The notes: generated by a model from the letters alone, not told the origin. 64,000 nucleotides of DNA from an uncultured Bacteroides sp. (GCA_900544075.1 UQTJ01000007.1:1-64000); one strand, 5' to 3'; shown: positions 52,181 to 62,007, counted from the stretch's first letter. Numbers and translations: made by a program.

Positions 52181-53851
52181 CTATTTGCGTTTGTCTGTAA
52201 TAAATAAAGTAATATCTCTTATTCTTTTGTCAGGAAATATAATTTGTATTTTATATATTCCCTCCTTCAACTTTTTGATTATTTCTTCAGGTTTGTTTTG
52301 TGTTCTGAAAAGCTCTATACACGTAATGTCATTTATAATAATAGAACTTACTTCTATGAATTCAGGTAGTTTGTTTACGCATACTAATAGCTCATTACTG
52401 TCCGGAGTGTTCAGCTCCAGCGGACAGCTTTCGTTGCCATATCTGTCAATGCTTGTAACAGCCCAGAAAAGATTGTCACAGTCGTTTGATGTGTATTTGA
52501 AATCGCTGCAGCTGTTTTTTAGACAAATTATGTTATTGGCATTGTTCGTATCGACCGGATATATCGTTGATGCATATATCCTGTATGATATTCCTCCTCT
52601 TTTGCATGAATCTGGTTTTTCCCATTTCAAGACAATACTATCTGCTGTATAAGAAATATTTCCGTTACAAGGTGGAGATGGTGGAATGCTGTCCTGCCAT
52701 GTCATAGGTGGTACGGCAGCCGGTGAAGAGTAGAATTTGTGCGTCAGACTGTCCGTAAGTCCGCAAGTGTTTTTCATCAGAAATTCGTTTCTGAAGAATG
52801 CCTGTCCGTCCAGTCTGTTATGTCTGATAAAATGTATCTGCCTCATTATCTCGTCAATATCCCATTCCTTGGCTTTATGCTCAAGGAAATATACTCCCAA
52901 TCCGGGCACAACCCATCGGCCGTGTTTGTTTTCCTGCCAGTCGAGAGCGAACGGATAAAACTGATTGTCGCGGAAATACATCATAGGGAATACTGCATCA
53001 TGTATGCCTGATTCCATCCATAGCTTTGCGTCCTGATAAACGGCATTGTATGCATTCCAGCCTTTTGAACTGTATCTGCGTGTATCGTTGTATTTGCCTA
53101 CAGGAGAACTGCTTATCTTCACCCACGGCTTTATTTTCTTTACTTCATTATGGATTTTTCTTACTATCTCTGTGATATTATCCCTGCGCCATTGTGCAAG
53201 GCTTTTTCCTTTTCCGTATTTTTTGAATGTCTTTGTGTCGGGAAAGTTTTCTCCGTTTTCCGGATATCTGATATAATCTAAATGGATTCCGTCTACATCA
53301 TAATTCATAACTATTTCCTTTGCCATGGCAGATAGATATCCGGCCGTTTCAGGATTGCCCGGATCCAGATACCATGCTCTTTTGAAGTGGATGCACATCG
53401 ACGGCTTTTTCTTTACAACAGATTTATTGCCAAGCAGTTTTACCTGTCTGTCATTCCCGGCCGGGATGCATACCATCCACGCATGAAGTTCCATACCGCG
53501 CTTGTGGCATTCTTCGATGGCAAATTTCAGAGGGTCATACCCCGGATTGCCACCTGTTCTTCCGGTAAGTGATTCTGCGAAAGTTTCGTATATCGAAGGA
53601 TATATTACGTCGCCCCTCAGTCTGGTCTGAAACAGAACGGTGTTGAAATTGGCTCTTTTCAGCATGTCTAAGTGTCTGCATAGTTCTTCTTTCTGCAGCT
53701 TGATTCCATATCCGGAAGTGGCTTTTGTCTTAGGCCAGTCAAGACCTCCTATGGTCGTTATCCATGCAGCTCTTATTTCATATTTGGGGGATGCGGAAAT
53801 ATTTGATATAAATATTATCAACAGGGATATAATAGTTATGATTCTTTGCAT
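52181..53851 (-). CDS. GHL10 (YddW/DigH-like) secreted glycosidase
   Basis: 556 residues from the ATG at 53851; the ATG at 53872 falls in the promoter element. The signal peptide ends 'FISNISASP'. 'EIRAAWITTIGGLDWPKTKATSGYGIKLQKEELCRHLDML' is the family start; 'YDVDGIHLDYIRYPENGENFPD' and 'VKISSSPVGKY' are barrel motifs. A fibronectin-like domain follows (about 385-475; 'PPSPPCNGNISYTADSIVLKWEKP'), then a small C-terminal domain. The E. coli relative DigH cuts denuded peptidoglycan glycan strands, so a cell-wall role is likely. Confidence 0.85.
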   Translation of the reverse strand: MQRIITIISLLIIFISNISASPKYEIRAAWITTIGGLDWPKTKATSGYGIKLQKEELCRHLDMLKRANFNTVLFQTRLRGDVIYPSIYETFAESLTGRTGGNPGYDPLKFAIEECHKRGMELHAWMVCIPAGNDRQVKLLGNKSVVKKKPSMCIHFKRAWYLDPGNPETAGYLSAMAKEIVMNYDVDGIHLDYIRYPENGENFPDTKTFKKYGKGKSLAQWRRDNITEIVRKIHNEVKKIKPWVKISSSPVGKYNDTRRYSSKGWNAYNAVYQDAKLWMESGIHDAVFPMMYFRDNQFYPFALDWQENKHGRWVVPGLGVYFLEHKAKEWDIDEIMRQIHFIRHNRLDGQAFFRNEFLMKNTCGLTDSLTHKFYSSPAAVPPMTWQDSIPPSPPCNGNISYTADSIVLKWEKPDSCKRGGISYRIYASTIYPVDTNNANNIICLKNSCSDFKYTSNDCDNLFWAVTSIDRYGNESCPLELNTPDSNELLVCVNKLPEFIEVSSIIINDITCIELFRTQNKPEEIIKKLKEGIYKIQIIFPDKRIRDITLFITDKRK

Positions 53852-53869
53852 ATTATTGAATTTTGTATG

Positions 53870-53877
53870 CAAAGATA
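53870..53877 (-). promoter_or_regulatory. -7 element of the GHL10 gene
   Basis: Minus-strand TATCTTTG fits TAnnTTTG; it overlaps the ATG at 53872 and so supports the start at 53851. Confidence 0.5.
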
Positions 53878-53951
53878 GTGAGAGTTTGCCGAAAAAACTT
53901 CTTTATGGTGCTAATATGTGATTTTATGTTTCATTTCTGACTAAATAACAT

Positions 53952-53959
53952 TATTTTTG
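53952..53959 (+). promoter_or_regulatory. -7 element of the cstA run
   Basis: TATTTTTG fits TAnnTTTG, with TTTC (one mismatch to TTTG) exactly 19 bp upstream. It lies 36 bp before the cstA ATG. Confidence 0.6.
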
Positions 53960-53994
53960 CAACTCAAGACGATAAAAATCAAACAAAAAATATT

Positions 53995-55425
53995 ATGATA
54001 ACATTTAGTTTAGCTTTAGTATTACTTATTGTAGGTTATCTGGTTTACGGAAAGTATGTTGACAGACTTTTCCAGCCGGATTCATCACGCAAGACTCCTG
54101 CCGTAACTATGGCCGATGGGGTGGATTTTATTCCTCTTCCTACGTGGAAGATTTTTATGATTCAGTTTCTTAACATTGCCGGTCTTGGCCCTATTTTCGG
54201 GGCTATAATGGGAGCTCAGTTCGGTACGGCATCCTATCTTTGGATAGTATTCGGTACTATATTTGCAGGGGCTGTGCACGATTTCTTTTCAGGTGCGCTT
54301 TCTATCCGCAATTCGGGTGAGAGTCTTCCTGAGATTATAGGACGATATCTCGGTCTTACAACAAAGAAAGTGGCTTGTATTTTTACCGTACTTCTTATGA
54401 TACTCGTGGGTGCGGTGTTTGTGTCAGGTCCGGCAGAATTATTGGCCGGTATGACTCCTGATTATATGGATATGTATTTCTGGATGATAGTGATATTCAT
54501 TTATTACATCCTTGCCACAATGCTTCCTATCGACAAAATCATCGGCCGCATCTATCCGCTGTTTGCTTTTGCCCTGTTGTTTATGGCTGTAGGAATCCTT
54601 GTAATGCTTTATGTCAAGTCGCCTGAATTGCCTGAAATGTGGGACGGTTTCGGAACAAAATATGAGAAGAATCCTATCTTCCCGATGATGTTCATTTCCA
54701 TTGCATGTGGAGCAATAAGCGGTTTTCATGCCACACAGTCACCGCTTATGGCCAGATGTATGGTAAATGAAAAACACTGCCGTCCTATATTCTATGGTGC
54801 AATGGTAACGGAAGGTATAGTAGCCTTGATTTGGGCTGCGGCTGCAACATATTTCTTCCACGAAAATGGAATTGTGGACCAGGCTACTGGTATAGCTTAT
54901 TCGGGTGCAAAAGTAGCTACGGATATTTCAAATCAGTGGCTCGGAACTTTCGGTGGAATACTTGCTATATTGGGGATTGTGGCAGCTCCTATCACCAGCG
55001 GTGATACGGCACTCCGTTCCGCGCGACTTATAGTTGCCGATTTCCTTGGTATCGAACAGCGAAGCATTGCAAAACGTCTGCTGATATGTATTCCTATCTT
55101 CCTTCTTACAGTGGGACTACTTGTGTTCAGTTTCAGTAATGCAGAAGGGTTCAAGATTATCTGGCGATATTTTGCATGGTGTAATCAGACTCTTTCTGTA
55201 TTTACACTTTGGGCTATAACTGTCTATCTGGTCAAGAATAAGAAAAACTATTGGGTGACTCTCATTCCTGCCTTGTTTATGACATGCGTATGTTCTACAT
55301 ATATATTGATAGCACCGGAAGGTTTCAGTCTTTCGCCGGCTGTATCTTATTGGGGAGGAGCGGCATGTGTTATAATAGCTGCAATATGGTTTGTGGCATG
55401 GTATAGAAAATCTGTTAAACACTAA
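53995..55425 (+). CDS. cstA: CstA-family pyruvate/peptide transporter, short form
   Basis: 476 residues, shorter than E. coli CstA (about 700). 'FIPLPTWKIFMIQFLNIAGLGPIFGAIMGAQFG' and 'GAVHDFFSGALSIRNSGESLPEIIGRYLG' are strong family motifs in a protein of about 12 TM helices; 'GFHATQSPLMARCMVNEKHCRPIFYG' is also conserved. The family imports pyruvate or peptides at starvation. It heads a run of five same-strand genes with gaps of 12-33 bp. Confidence 0.88.
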   Translation: MITFSLALVLLIVGYLVYGKYVDRLFQPDSSRKTPAVTMADGVDFIPLPTWKIFMIQFLNIAGLGPIFGAIMGAQFGTASYLWIVFGTIFAGAVHDFFSGALSIRNSGESLPEIIGRYLGLTTKKVACIFTVLLMILVGAVFVSGPAELLAGMTPDYMDMYFWMIVIFIYYILATMLPIDKIIGRIYPLFAFALLFMAVGILVMLYVKSPELPEMWDGFGTKYEKNPIFPMMFISIACGAISGFHATQSPLMARCMVNEKHCRPIFYGAMVTEGIVALIWAAAATYFFHENGIVDQATGIAYSGAKVATDISNQWLGTFGGILAILGIVAAPITSGDTALRSARLIVADFLGIEQRSIAKRLLICIPIFLLTVGLLVFSFSNAEGFKIIWRYFAWCNQTLSVFTLWAITVYLVKNKKNYWVTLIPALFMTCVCSTYILIAPEGFSLSPAVSYWGGAACVIIAAIWFVAWYRKSVKH

Positions 55426-55437
55426 AATATAGATAAT

Positions 55438-55758
55438 ATGTTAATGACAACAACGAATAATGTGGAAGGCAGACGTATTTTGCATTATTATGGAATAGTT
55501 TCCGGTGAAACTATAATCGGTGCAAACATGTTCAGAGATTTGTTTGCAAGTATTCGCGATATCGTAGGCGGACGTGCCGGTTCTTACGAAGAGGTATTGC
55601 GTCAGGCAAAAGATAGTGCGATGAAAGAAATGTGTGATGAGGCTATGCGTCTTGGAGCAAATGCAGTAATAGGTATAGACCTTGATTTTGAAACTGTAGG
55701 AGGAAACGGAAGTATGCTAATGGTGACAGCTTCTGGTACTGCGGTGTATCTGGAATAA
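55438..55758 (+). CDS. YbjQ/UPF0145-family protein
   Basis: 106 residues, the usual length of this family. 'MLMTTTNNVEGRRILHYYGIVSGETIIGANMFRDLFASIRDIVGGRAGSYE' and 'AMRLGANAVIGIDLDFETVG' are typical. Family members form homopentamer-like beta assemblies, and 'heavy-metal-binding' in databases is not well supported. It starts 12 bp after cstA. Function unknown. Confidence 0.9.
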   Translation: MLMTTTNNVEGRRILHYYGIVSGETIIGANMFRDLFASIRDIVGGRAGSYEEVLRQAKDSAMKEMCDEAMRLGANAVIGIDLDFETVGGNGSMLMVTASGTAVYLE

Positions 55759-55774
55759 AAAATATTGGGTAGAG

Positions 55775-57016
55775 ATGAAGAAAAGTTTAGTTTTATTGGC
55801 CTTTGTGGCTTTACCGGGGTTGATGATGGCCCAAAAGAAAGGTTTTGATTACAAATTCTATGGTCAGGTTCGTACCGACCTGTTCTATAACTCAAGAGCC
55901 AATTCGGAAACGGTTGACGGATTGTTTTATATGTATCCTAAGAATATCTCACCGGACTCGGATGGAAAAGACCTCAATAGTTTTGCCAACGGCGGTTTCT
56001 ATACACTTTATTCCCGACTGGGAATTGATATTGACGGACCTAAACTGATGGGAAAGATAAAGACTTCGGCTAAGTTGGAAGTTGATTTCCGTGGTTCAGG
56101 TACTTCATTCTCGATGTTGCGTATGCGTCATGTATATTTCAATCTCGACTGGGGTAAATCTGCTTTGCTTGTAGGTCAGACATGGCATCCTCTTTACGGT
56201 GATGTTGCTCCGGACATTCTGAATCTGAATATGGGTGCTCCGTTTCAGCCTTTCAGCCGTGCTCCACAGTTGAGATACAGATTTACCACTCAGGGATTTG
56301 TACTTACTGCATCAGCCATATGGCAGTCGCAGTATCTTTCTGTAGGCCCTGCGAACAATACTCCGGGAACTACGGAAACTGCTAAAAGCCAGAATTTCAT
56401 AAAGAACAGTTGTGTGCCTGAATTCTATTTTGGAGCCGACTACAGAACTTTGGGAATGATTCTTGGTGCAGGTGTGCATGTATCGTCAATGACTCCGCGT
56501 ACACAGTCGGAAACAGGCAATGGAGTATATAAGGTGAACGAACGTATCACGGGTGTTTCCGGTGAAGCTCATGTGAAATATGTGAAAGATAAATTCTCAT
56601 TCTCTGCAAAGACTTTATTAAGTACAAACCTTACGATGACAAGTACAGTTGGCGGATACGGAGTGACTCATGTAGATGCACGTACAGGCGAGCAGGAATA
56701 TGCGCCTCTGAGAGTTTCTCATTCATGGGTAAATATGGTTTACGGAAGCAAGTTGCGTTTCGGCGTTTTTGCCGGATATCTTAAAAATCTTGGAGCAAGG
56801 GAAGAGGTTTCAGGCCTGATTGGTACAGGTACAAATCTTGACCAGCTATCAAGCGCGACAGCCGAACTTACATACAATATTCCTAACTGGAAATTTGGAA
56901 TGGAATATTCATGGACAGGAGCATGGTATGGAAAAAATGATTCCAAGGGTAAGGTATTTGATACCAATCTTGTGAAGAATAACCGTATAGTGTTTACTGC
57001 AATGTTCCAGTTCTGA
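55775..57016 (+). CDS. Porin-like outer-membrane protein
   Basis: 413 residues. The signal peptide ends 'GLMMAQ'. The mature protein begins 'FDYKFYGQVRTDLFYNSRANSETVDGLFYMYP' and consists of alternating strands ('LGIDIDGPKLMGKIKTSAKLEVDFRG') with a C-terminal 'NRIVFTAMFQF', typical of a barrel ending in an aromatic residue. It resembles DcaP-type porins. In the cstA gene run it may supply the outer-membrane step for the CstA substrate (inference). Confidence 0.7.
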   Translation: MKKSLVLLAFVALPGLMMAQKKGFDYKFYGQVRTDLFYNSRANSETVDGLFYMYPKNISPDSDGKDLNSFANGGFYTLYSRLGIDIDGPKLMGKIKTSAKLEVDFRGSGTSFSMLRMRHVYFNLDWGKSALLVGQTWHPLYGDVAPDILNLNMGAPFQPFSRAPQLRYRFTTQGFVLTASAIWQSQYLSVGPANNTPGTTETAKSQNFIKNSCVPEFYFGADYRTLGMILGAGVHVSSMTPRTQSETGNGVYKVNERITGVSGEAHVKYVKDKFSFSAKTLLSTNLTMTSTVGGYGVTHVDARTGEQEYAPLRVSHSWVNMVYGSKLRFGVFAGYLKNLGAREEVSGLIGTGTNLDQLSSATAELTYNIPNWKFGMEYSWTGAWYGKNDSKGKVFDTNLVKNNRIVFTAMFQF

Positions 57017-57049
57017 TAAAGTAGTATTAACCTGCAAAGCAATAATAAT

Positions 57050-59005
57050 ATGAAGACTAAAGTTCTTTTCCTGTTTGCATCTTTGTTTGTTGTCTCTGCA
57101 AACTCTCTGGCAAGTCCGTTTGCCAAATATAAGAAGTGGCTTGACAAGGACAAATTTTCAAACTATGCATCTGTCACTTTGCTTGACAGTACAAATGTGT
57201 CTGTACAGCCTACCGGACAGGGAGCATTCTCCGTGGTAAAGGCCATTAAGATACAAAACCTGAAGGGAGTGGTTACAAACCGTGTTCTGAAGTATGATTA
57301 TGACCCTTTGACTGCCGCTGCAAAGTTCAAGGTGGTAAGGATTTATCATGAGGACGGTACATATACCGAAGTGGACGTTAGCAAGACCTGTGATTATGCG
57401 GCACCTGCAAGAATGATTTACTGGGGTGCAAGGCAGATTATGTTACAGCTTGATAATTTGAAACCGGGAGATATAATCTATTATGAGATAGATAAGAAAG
57501 GTTTCACATATGCACTTCTTGGAGCCGAGAATGAAGATGATTCTCGTTTTATTCCTCCTATGCGCGGACAGTTCTATGATATTGTACCTTTCTGGGTTTC
57601 AGAGCCAACCATGAGAAAAGTCTACAGAGTGGGGATGCCTATGGAAAAAGAACTTCAGTTTCAGTTCTATCAGGGTGAATGTTCCTCATCTATGCGTTAT
57701 GAGGATGGAAGGAAGATATATACATTTGCTATGGACGATGTAATGCCTTTCGATAAGGAGCCTAATATGGTTGACCTTTTTGATGCTGCCCCAAAACTTA
57801 TGATGTCGACAACTCCGGATTGGAAAGAAAAATCACGCTGGTTCAATAAGGTAAATGAGGATTACGGCAGTTTCAATGCCATCCCTGAAGCGCAGAAGAA
57901 AGTTGATGAACTGATAAAAGGCAAGAAAACTGATATGGAGAAAATAGCTGTTCTCACACACTGGGTAGCTGACAATATCCGTTATGCCGGAATTACAATG
58001 GGAAAAGGTGAAGGCTTCACTCTGCATAATCTGAAAATGAACTATACCGACCGTTGTGGCGTATGTAAGGATATAGCAGGAACATTGGTGGCATTCCTTC
58101 GTATGGCAGGTTTCGATGCATATCCGGCAATGACAATGGCAGGTAGTAGGGTGGAAAGCATACCGGCCGACCATTTCAATCATTGTGTGGCTGTTGTGAA
58201 ACTAAGCAACGGTACTCTTATGCCTCTGGACCCTACGTGGGTTCCTTTCTGTCGCGAATTGTGGAGCAGTGCCGAACAGCAGCAGAACTATCTGCCGGGT
58301 ATTCCTGAAGGCTCCGACCTTTGTGTTACTCCGGTTTCTGCACCGGAAAACCATTATGTACGCATCCAAGCCAAGAATCGACTGAATGCTGACGGAACTT
58401 TGGTTGGAAAATTCACAATATCAGCCGAAGGACAGAGCGACAGCAATATACGCCGTATTTTTACAACAGGCTTCCAGAGCGAATGGCGAAATACAATGGA
58501 AAAACAATTGCTTAATGTTTCTCCAAAGGCTGTTATGAAGAGTGTGGACTACGGACGCTCTCCAAAAGACTATCAGAAAGCACCAATAAGCATAACATTC
58601 ACTTATGAGATTCCTGAATATGCTATGACAGGCGATGGTGAGCTGATTTTCAAACCATTCGTAATGAATAATCTTTATACTCAGGTGCTGTCTTTCCTTC
58701 GTATAAATACAGACTTGGAGGACCGTAAATATGGATTTAAGGATTCTTGTTCTCGCCTTGTAGAGGTTGAGGAAAAACTGTCTTTACCTTCAGGATATAA
58801 TATGCTTGGTGAAGAAAGGAAGATAAGTATCGATGGTGAGGCTGCCGATTTTGGTGGAATACTTAAACAGACAGGGAATAAGATTTTTCTTGATGCAAAA
58901 CTTTCTCTATATAAGAGAGTTTATACAGCTGATGATTGGGATGATTTCCGCAATTCAGTTAATGCCTATAAATCTTTTGGTGAGTATATTGTAGTTAGAA
59001 AATAA
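57050..59005 (+). CDS. DUF3857-transglutaminase protein with intact cysteine
   Basis: 651 residues with a signal peptide ('SANSLAS'). An N-terminal DUF3857 beta domain ('VVKAIKIQNLKGVVTNRVLKYDYDPLTAAAKFKVVRIYHEDG') is followed by a transglutaminase-like core. 'YTDRCGVCKDIAGTLVAFLRMAGFDAYPA' (catalytic cysteine near residue 340) and 'DHFNHCVAVVKLSNGTLMPLDPTWVPF' (histidine and aspartate) complete the triad. A C-terminal beta region follows. It is probably a periplasmic protease- or cross-linking-type enzyme of unknown substrate. A paralogue follows 15 bp downstream. Confidence 0.82.
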   Translation: MKTKVLFLFASLFVVSANSLASPFAKYKKWLDKDKFSNYASVTLLDSTNVSVQPTGQGAFSVVKAIKIQNLKGVVTNRVLKYDYDPLTAAAKFKVVRIYHEDGTYTEVDVSKTCDYAAPARMIYWGARQIMLQLDNLKPGDIIYYEIDKKGFTYALLGAENEDDSRFIPPMRGQFYDIVPFWVSEPTMRKVYRVGMPMEKELQFQFYQGECSSSMRYEDGRKIYTFAMDDVMPFDKEPNMVDLFDAAPKLMMSTTPDWKEKSRWFNKVNEDYGSFNAIPEAQKKVDELIKGKKTDMEKIAVLTHWVADNIRYAGITMGKGEGFTLHNLKMNYTDRCGVCKDIAGTLVAFLRMAGFDAYPAMTMAGSRVESIPADHFNHCVAVVKLSNGTLMPLDPTWVPFCRELWSSAEQQQNYLPGIPEGSDLCVTPVSAPENHYVRIQAKNRLNADGTLVGKFTISAEGQSDSNIRRIFTTGFQSEWRNTMEKQLLNVSPKAVMKSVDYGRSPKDYQKAPISITFTYEIPEYAMTGDGELIFKPFVMNNLYTQVLSFLRINTDLEDRKYGFKDSCSRLVEVEEKLSLPSGYNMLGEERKISIDGEAADFGGILKQTGNKIFLDAKLSLYKRVYTADDWDDFRNSVNAYKSFGEYIVVRK

Positions 59006-59020
59006 ATAAAGCGTTAGATT

Positions 59021-60634
59021 ATGAAAACCATAAAACAGTATATATGTCTGATATGCTTGCTTTTGATAGTCTCTCCGGTTTATTCCGCTTCGGAGGCAAG
59101 TTTCAGAAAACTATATAAAACATATACTCTCAATCAGGATGGAAGCATGGAGGAAAGAGTATATAAGAAACTGAAGATTTACACCCATGCGGCAATGAAC
59201 AGCAAGTACGGAGAAACTTTCATCGTTTATAATCCGAAGTTTCAAGAACTTAAGATAAACGAATCTTATACCATACAGAAAGATGGAAATAAGGTTGTTA
59301 CTCCTGCTAATGCCTTTGTGGAAGTACTGCCTTCTTTTGCGGCAGATGCTCCTGCATATAATCATCTGAAGGAGATGGTAGTGGTTCATACTGGACTTGA
59401 ACTCGGAGCAACTATCGTACTTGATTATTCTATCAAGACTAAAGCAACGATGTGTGGTGAACTGGATGTTTTTACCATGATTAAGGAGCTTTCGCCTATA
59501 GAGGATTTCAGGCTTACGGTTAATGTACCGGAATCGAAAAAGCTTAATTATGAGCTTCTCAACTCTTCTGCTAAGCCGGTTGTAGAAGTAAGTAATGGCG
59601 TAAGAACCATATCTTATAATATTAAGAATATAAAGCCACGTCCATACTCTTATCCGGTTTATAGCGCTTCTGTTGGTATTGTACAGCAGGTGGCAAGTGG
59701 AATGATGACTGCCTTTACTGCTTCAACATATGAAAGTAATGCCGCTGCTCTTGAGGTGCTAAAGAAGCAGTTTACGGTGGGGGACAGCAAAGTCATCGAA
59801 AACAAAATTCTTGAAATAAAGAAAGAGACAGGTGATGATAAGAATAAGCTCCGCATGGCTATAAATAAGTTTATGACATATTTATATAGTGTGAAAGGAC
59901 AGTGCGGAGTTTCGTTAAGCCAGGCAGGCTACAGAGTGCGTCCTGCTTCGGAAGTCCTTCTTTCCATGTATGGCTCAAGAGCTGATTTGGCAAATCTTGA
60001 TAATGTACTGCATAGGGCTGCAGGTCTTGAAGCGGAGATTAAGGTAGCTTCGGTAAAAGCGTCCGATATGAATAGTGTAGGATTAAGTGGTGTCGTAGCT
60101 GTTCTTTCAGACAGCGAGATGAATACATATGCCAACGGATGGTATGCAGATGTTCTGGATTATATGTCAGTAACTGATTTGAATGGAGCCAAATCTTCGT
60201 TGATAATAGATAAGCCTGAAAAGCCTACAAAGAATATCAAGACTATTGAGGTGAATAAAGATAACTGTAAAGAACTGTCTGGCGGATATCTTGCTGTAAC
60301 TATCCCTGATACTCATATAGCCGGAACTCTTTATCCTTATTCGGCTAATACGTCAATATCGGAGAATATGATACTGCCTCATGAGTTGCACTGCGTAATG
60401 CAATATAACGTTAAGCTTCCTGAAGGAAAGACATGGATTGAAAAACAAAATGTGAAAGTTTCGAATGAAGTGGGAGAGGTGAGTGTTGAATATGAACTAT
60501 CAGGTGATGAAGTGAAAGTTACATATACATACAATATTGACGAACAACTTATTACAAAGAAGAATTACAGACAGTTCTATTCACTCATGAGTGAATGTAA
60601 GGATATGAATAATTACACATTGATATTCAAATAA
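59021..60634 (+). CDS. DUF3857 protein with degenerate transglutaminase core
   Basis: 537 residues with a signal peptide ('VSPVYSASEA'). A DUF3857-like beta domain ('SFRKLYKTYTLNQDGSMEERVYKKLKIYT') is followed by a helical core that aligns with the transglutaminase of the preceding gene. At the nucleophile position it reads 'SMYGSRADLANLDNVLHRAAGLEAEI' (about residues 314-340), where active homologues have 'YGDCKD'. The cysteine and lysine are replaced. The distal part also lacks the His-containing strand pattern of its neighbour. It is therefore likely catalytically dead and may partner or regulate the preceding protein. Confidence 0.75.
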   Translation: MKTIKQYICLICLLLIVSPVYSASEASFRKLYKTYTLNQDGSMEERVYKKLKIYTHAAMNSKYGETFIVYNPKFQELKINESYTIQKDGNKVVTPANAFVEVLPSFAADAPAYNHLKEMVVVHTGLELGATIVLDYSIKTKATMCGELDVFTMIKELSPIEDFRLTVNVPESKKLNYELLNSSAKPVVEVSNGVRTISYNIKNIKPRPYSYPVYSASVGIVQQVASGMMTAFTASTYESNAAALEVLKKQFTVGDSKVIENKILEIKKETGDDKNKLRMAINKFMTYLYSVKGQCGVSLSQAGYRVRPASEVLLSMYGSRADLANLDNVLHRAAGLEAEIKVASVKASDMNSVGLSGVVAVLSDSEMNTYANGWYADVLDYMSVTDLNGAKSSLIIDKPEKPTKNIKTIEVNKDNCKELSGGYLAVTIPDTHIAGTLYPYSANTSISENMILPHELHCVMQYNVKLPEGKTWIEKQNVKVSNEVGEVSVEYELSGDEVKVTYTYNIDEQLITKKNYRQFYSLMSECKDMNNYTLIFK

Positions 60635-60640
60635 AAAAGA

Positions 60641-60668
60641 AAAGGAGGCCATTTGGCCTCCTTTCTTA
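60641..60668. terminator. Bidirectional terminator
   Basis: Perfect 10 bp GC-rich stem AAAGGAGGCC / GGCCTCCTTT with loop ATTT, flanked by A-run and TCTTATT. It lies between the DUF3857 gene and pgk. Confidence 0.9.
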
Positions 60669-60692
60669 TTATGGTATGAAATAATTTTCCAA

Positions 60693-61949
60693 TTATTTGT
60701 CACCACGGATAGCAGCGATACCCGGAAGGATTTTACCTTCGATAGCTTCAAGCAAAGCACCACCACCAGTAGAGATGTATGATACCTGGTCAGCCATACC
60801 GAACTTGTTGATACAAGCTACAGAGTCACCACCACCGATGAGTGAGAATGCACCTTCTTTAGTAGCTTCAGCTATAGCTTCAGCGATTACCTTAGAACCA
60901 CCAGCGAAGTTGTCCATTTCGAATACACCTGCAGGACCGTTCCACAAGATAGTTTTTGCACCCTTGATAGCAGCCTTGAATTCTTCGCGAGTCTTAGGAC
61001 CTGCATCAAGACCCATCCATCCGTCAGGAATATTGCTGTCATCGCAAACCTGAGTGTTAGCATCGTTAGCGAAAGCGTCAGCAGCGATACAGTCGCAACC
61101 CAATACAAGGTTTACACCTTTAGCCTTAGCTTTTTCGATGATGTCAAGAGCCAACTGAAGTTTGTCGTCCTCTACCAATGAGTTACCGATATTACCACCT
61201 TTAGCTTTAGCGAAAGTAAATGCCATACCACCGCAAAGAATCAAGTTGTCAACTTTATCCATCAAGTTTTCGATGATACCAATTTTTGTAGAAACCTTAG
61301 AACCACCCATGATAGCTGTGAAAGGACGTTTGATGTCTTTCAATACGTTGTCAACTGCCTGAACTTCTTTTTCCATCAGGTAGCCCAACATCTTGTGGTC
61401 TGCATCGAAGTAGTCAGCGATAACTGCTGTAGAAGCGTGTTTACGGTGAGCAGTACCGAATGCATCCATAACGTAGCAGTCAGCGTATGAAGCAAGAGTC
61501 TTAGCGAATTCTTTCTGAGAAGCTTTCATTGCTTTCTTAGCATCTTCGTAAGCAGGATCTTCTTTTTCGATACCTACTGGCTTACCTTCTTCTTCAGGAT
61601 AGAAACGGAGGTTTTCAAGCAAAAGAACTTCACCTGGTTTAAGAGCTGCAGCAGCTTCAGAAGCTTTTGCACAGTCCGGAGCGAATTTTACTTCAACACC
61701 AAGAGCTGCAGAAACAGCGTCAACAATCTGGCTCAAAGAATATTTAGCGTTTACTTTGCCTTTTGGTTTACCCATGTGTGACATGATAATCAAAGCACCA
61801 CCGTCAGCAAGGATTTTTTTCAATGTAGGAAGAGCACCGCGGATACGAGTGTCGTCTGTGATTTTACCTTCTTCATTCAAAGGCACGTTGAAGTCAACGC
61901 GAACGATTGCCTTTTTACCAGCAAAGTTGAATTTGTCAATTGTCATCAT
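60693..61949 (-). CDS. pgk: Phosphoglycerate kinase
   Basis: 418 residues, normal for bacterial PGK. 'AIVRVDFNVPLNEEGKITDDTRI' binds 3-phosphoglycerate; 'IMSHMGKPKGK' , 'NLRFYPEEEG', 'VMDAFGTAHRKHAS' and 'AIMGGSKVSTKIG' follow, and 'TILWNGPAGVFEMDNFA' and 'SLIGGGDSVACINKF' bind ADP/ATP. A glycolytic ATP-forming step. The codon choice (strong use of preferred codons) fits high expression. ATG at 61949 or 61946. Confidence 0.97.
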   Translation of the reverse strand: MMTIDKFNFAGKKAIVRVDFNVPLNEEGKITDDTRIRGALPTLKKILADGGALIIMSHMGKPKGKVNAKYSLSQIVDAVSAALGVEVKFAPDCAKASEAAAALKPGEVLLLENLRFYPEEEGKPVGIEKEDPAYEDAKKAMKASQKEFAKTLASYADCYVMDAFGTAHRKHASTAVIADYFDADHKMLGYLMEKEVQAVDNVLKDIKRPFTAIMGGSKVSTKIGIIENLMDKVDNLILCGGMAFTFAKAKGGNIGNSLVEDDKLQLALDIIEKAKAKGVNLVLGCDCIAADAFANDANTQVCDDSNIPDGWMGLDAGPKTREEFKAAIKGAKTILWNGPAGVFEMDNFAGGSKVIAEAIAEATKEGAFSLIGGGDSVACINKFGMADQVSYISTGGGALLEAIEGKILPGIAAIRGDK

Positions 61950-61999
61950 AATCTTAATATTTTAATTAAAGAGTTTTTTCTTTATTTCTTAGACGCTCG

Positions 62000-62007
62000 C
62001 AAAGTTA
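62000..62007 (-). promoter_or_regulatory. -7 element of pgk
   Basis: Minus-strand TAACTTTG fits TAnnTTTG, 51 bp before the pgk start; TTTC is present near the -33 position. Confidence 0.5.
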
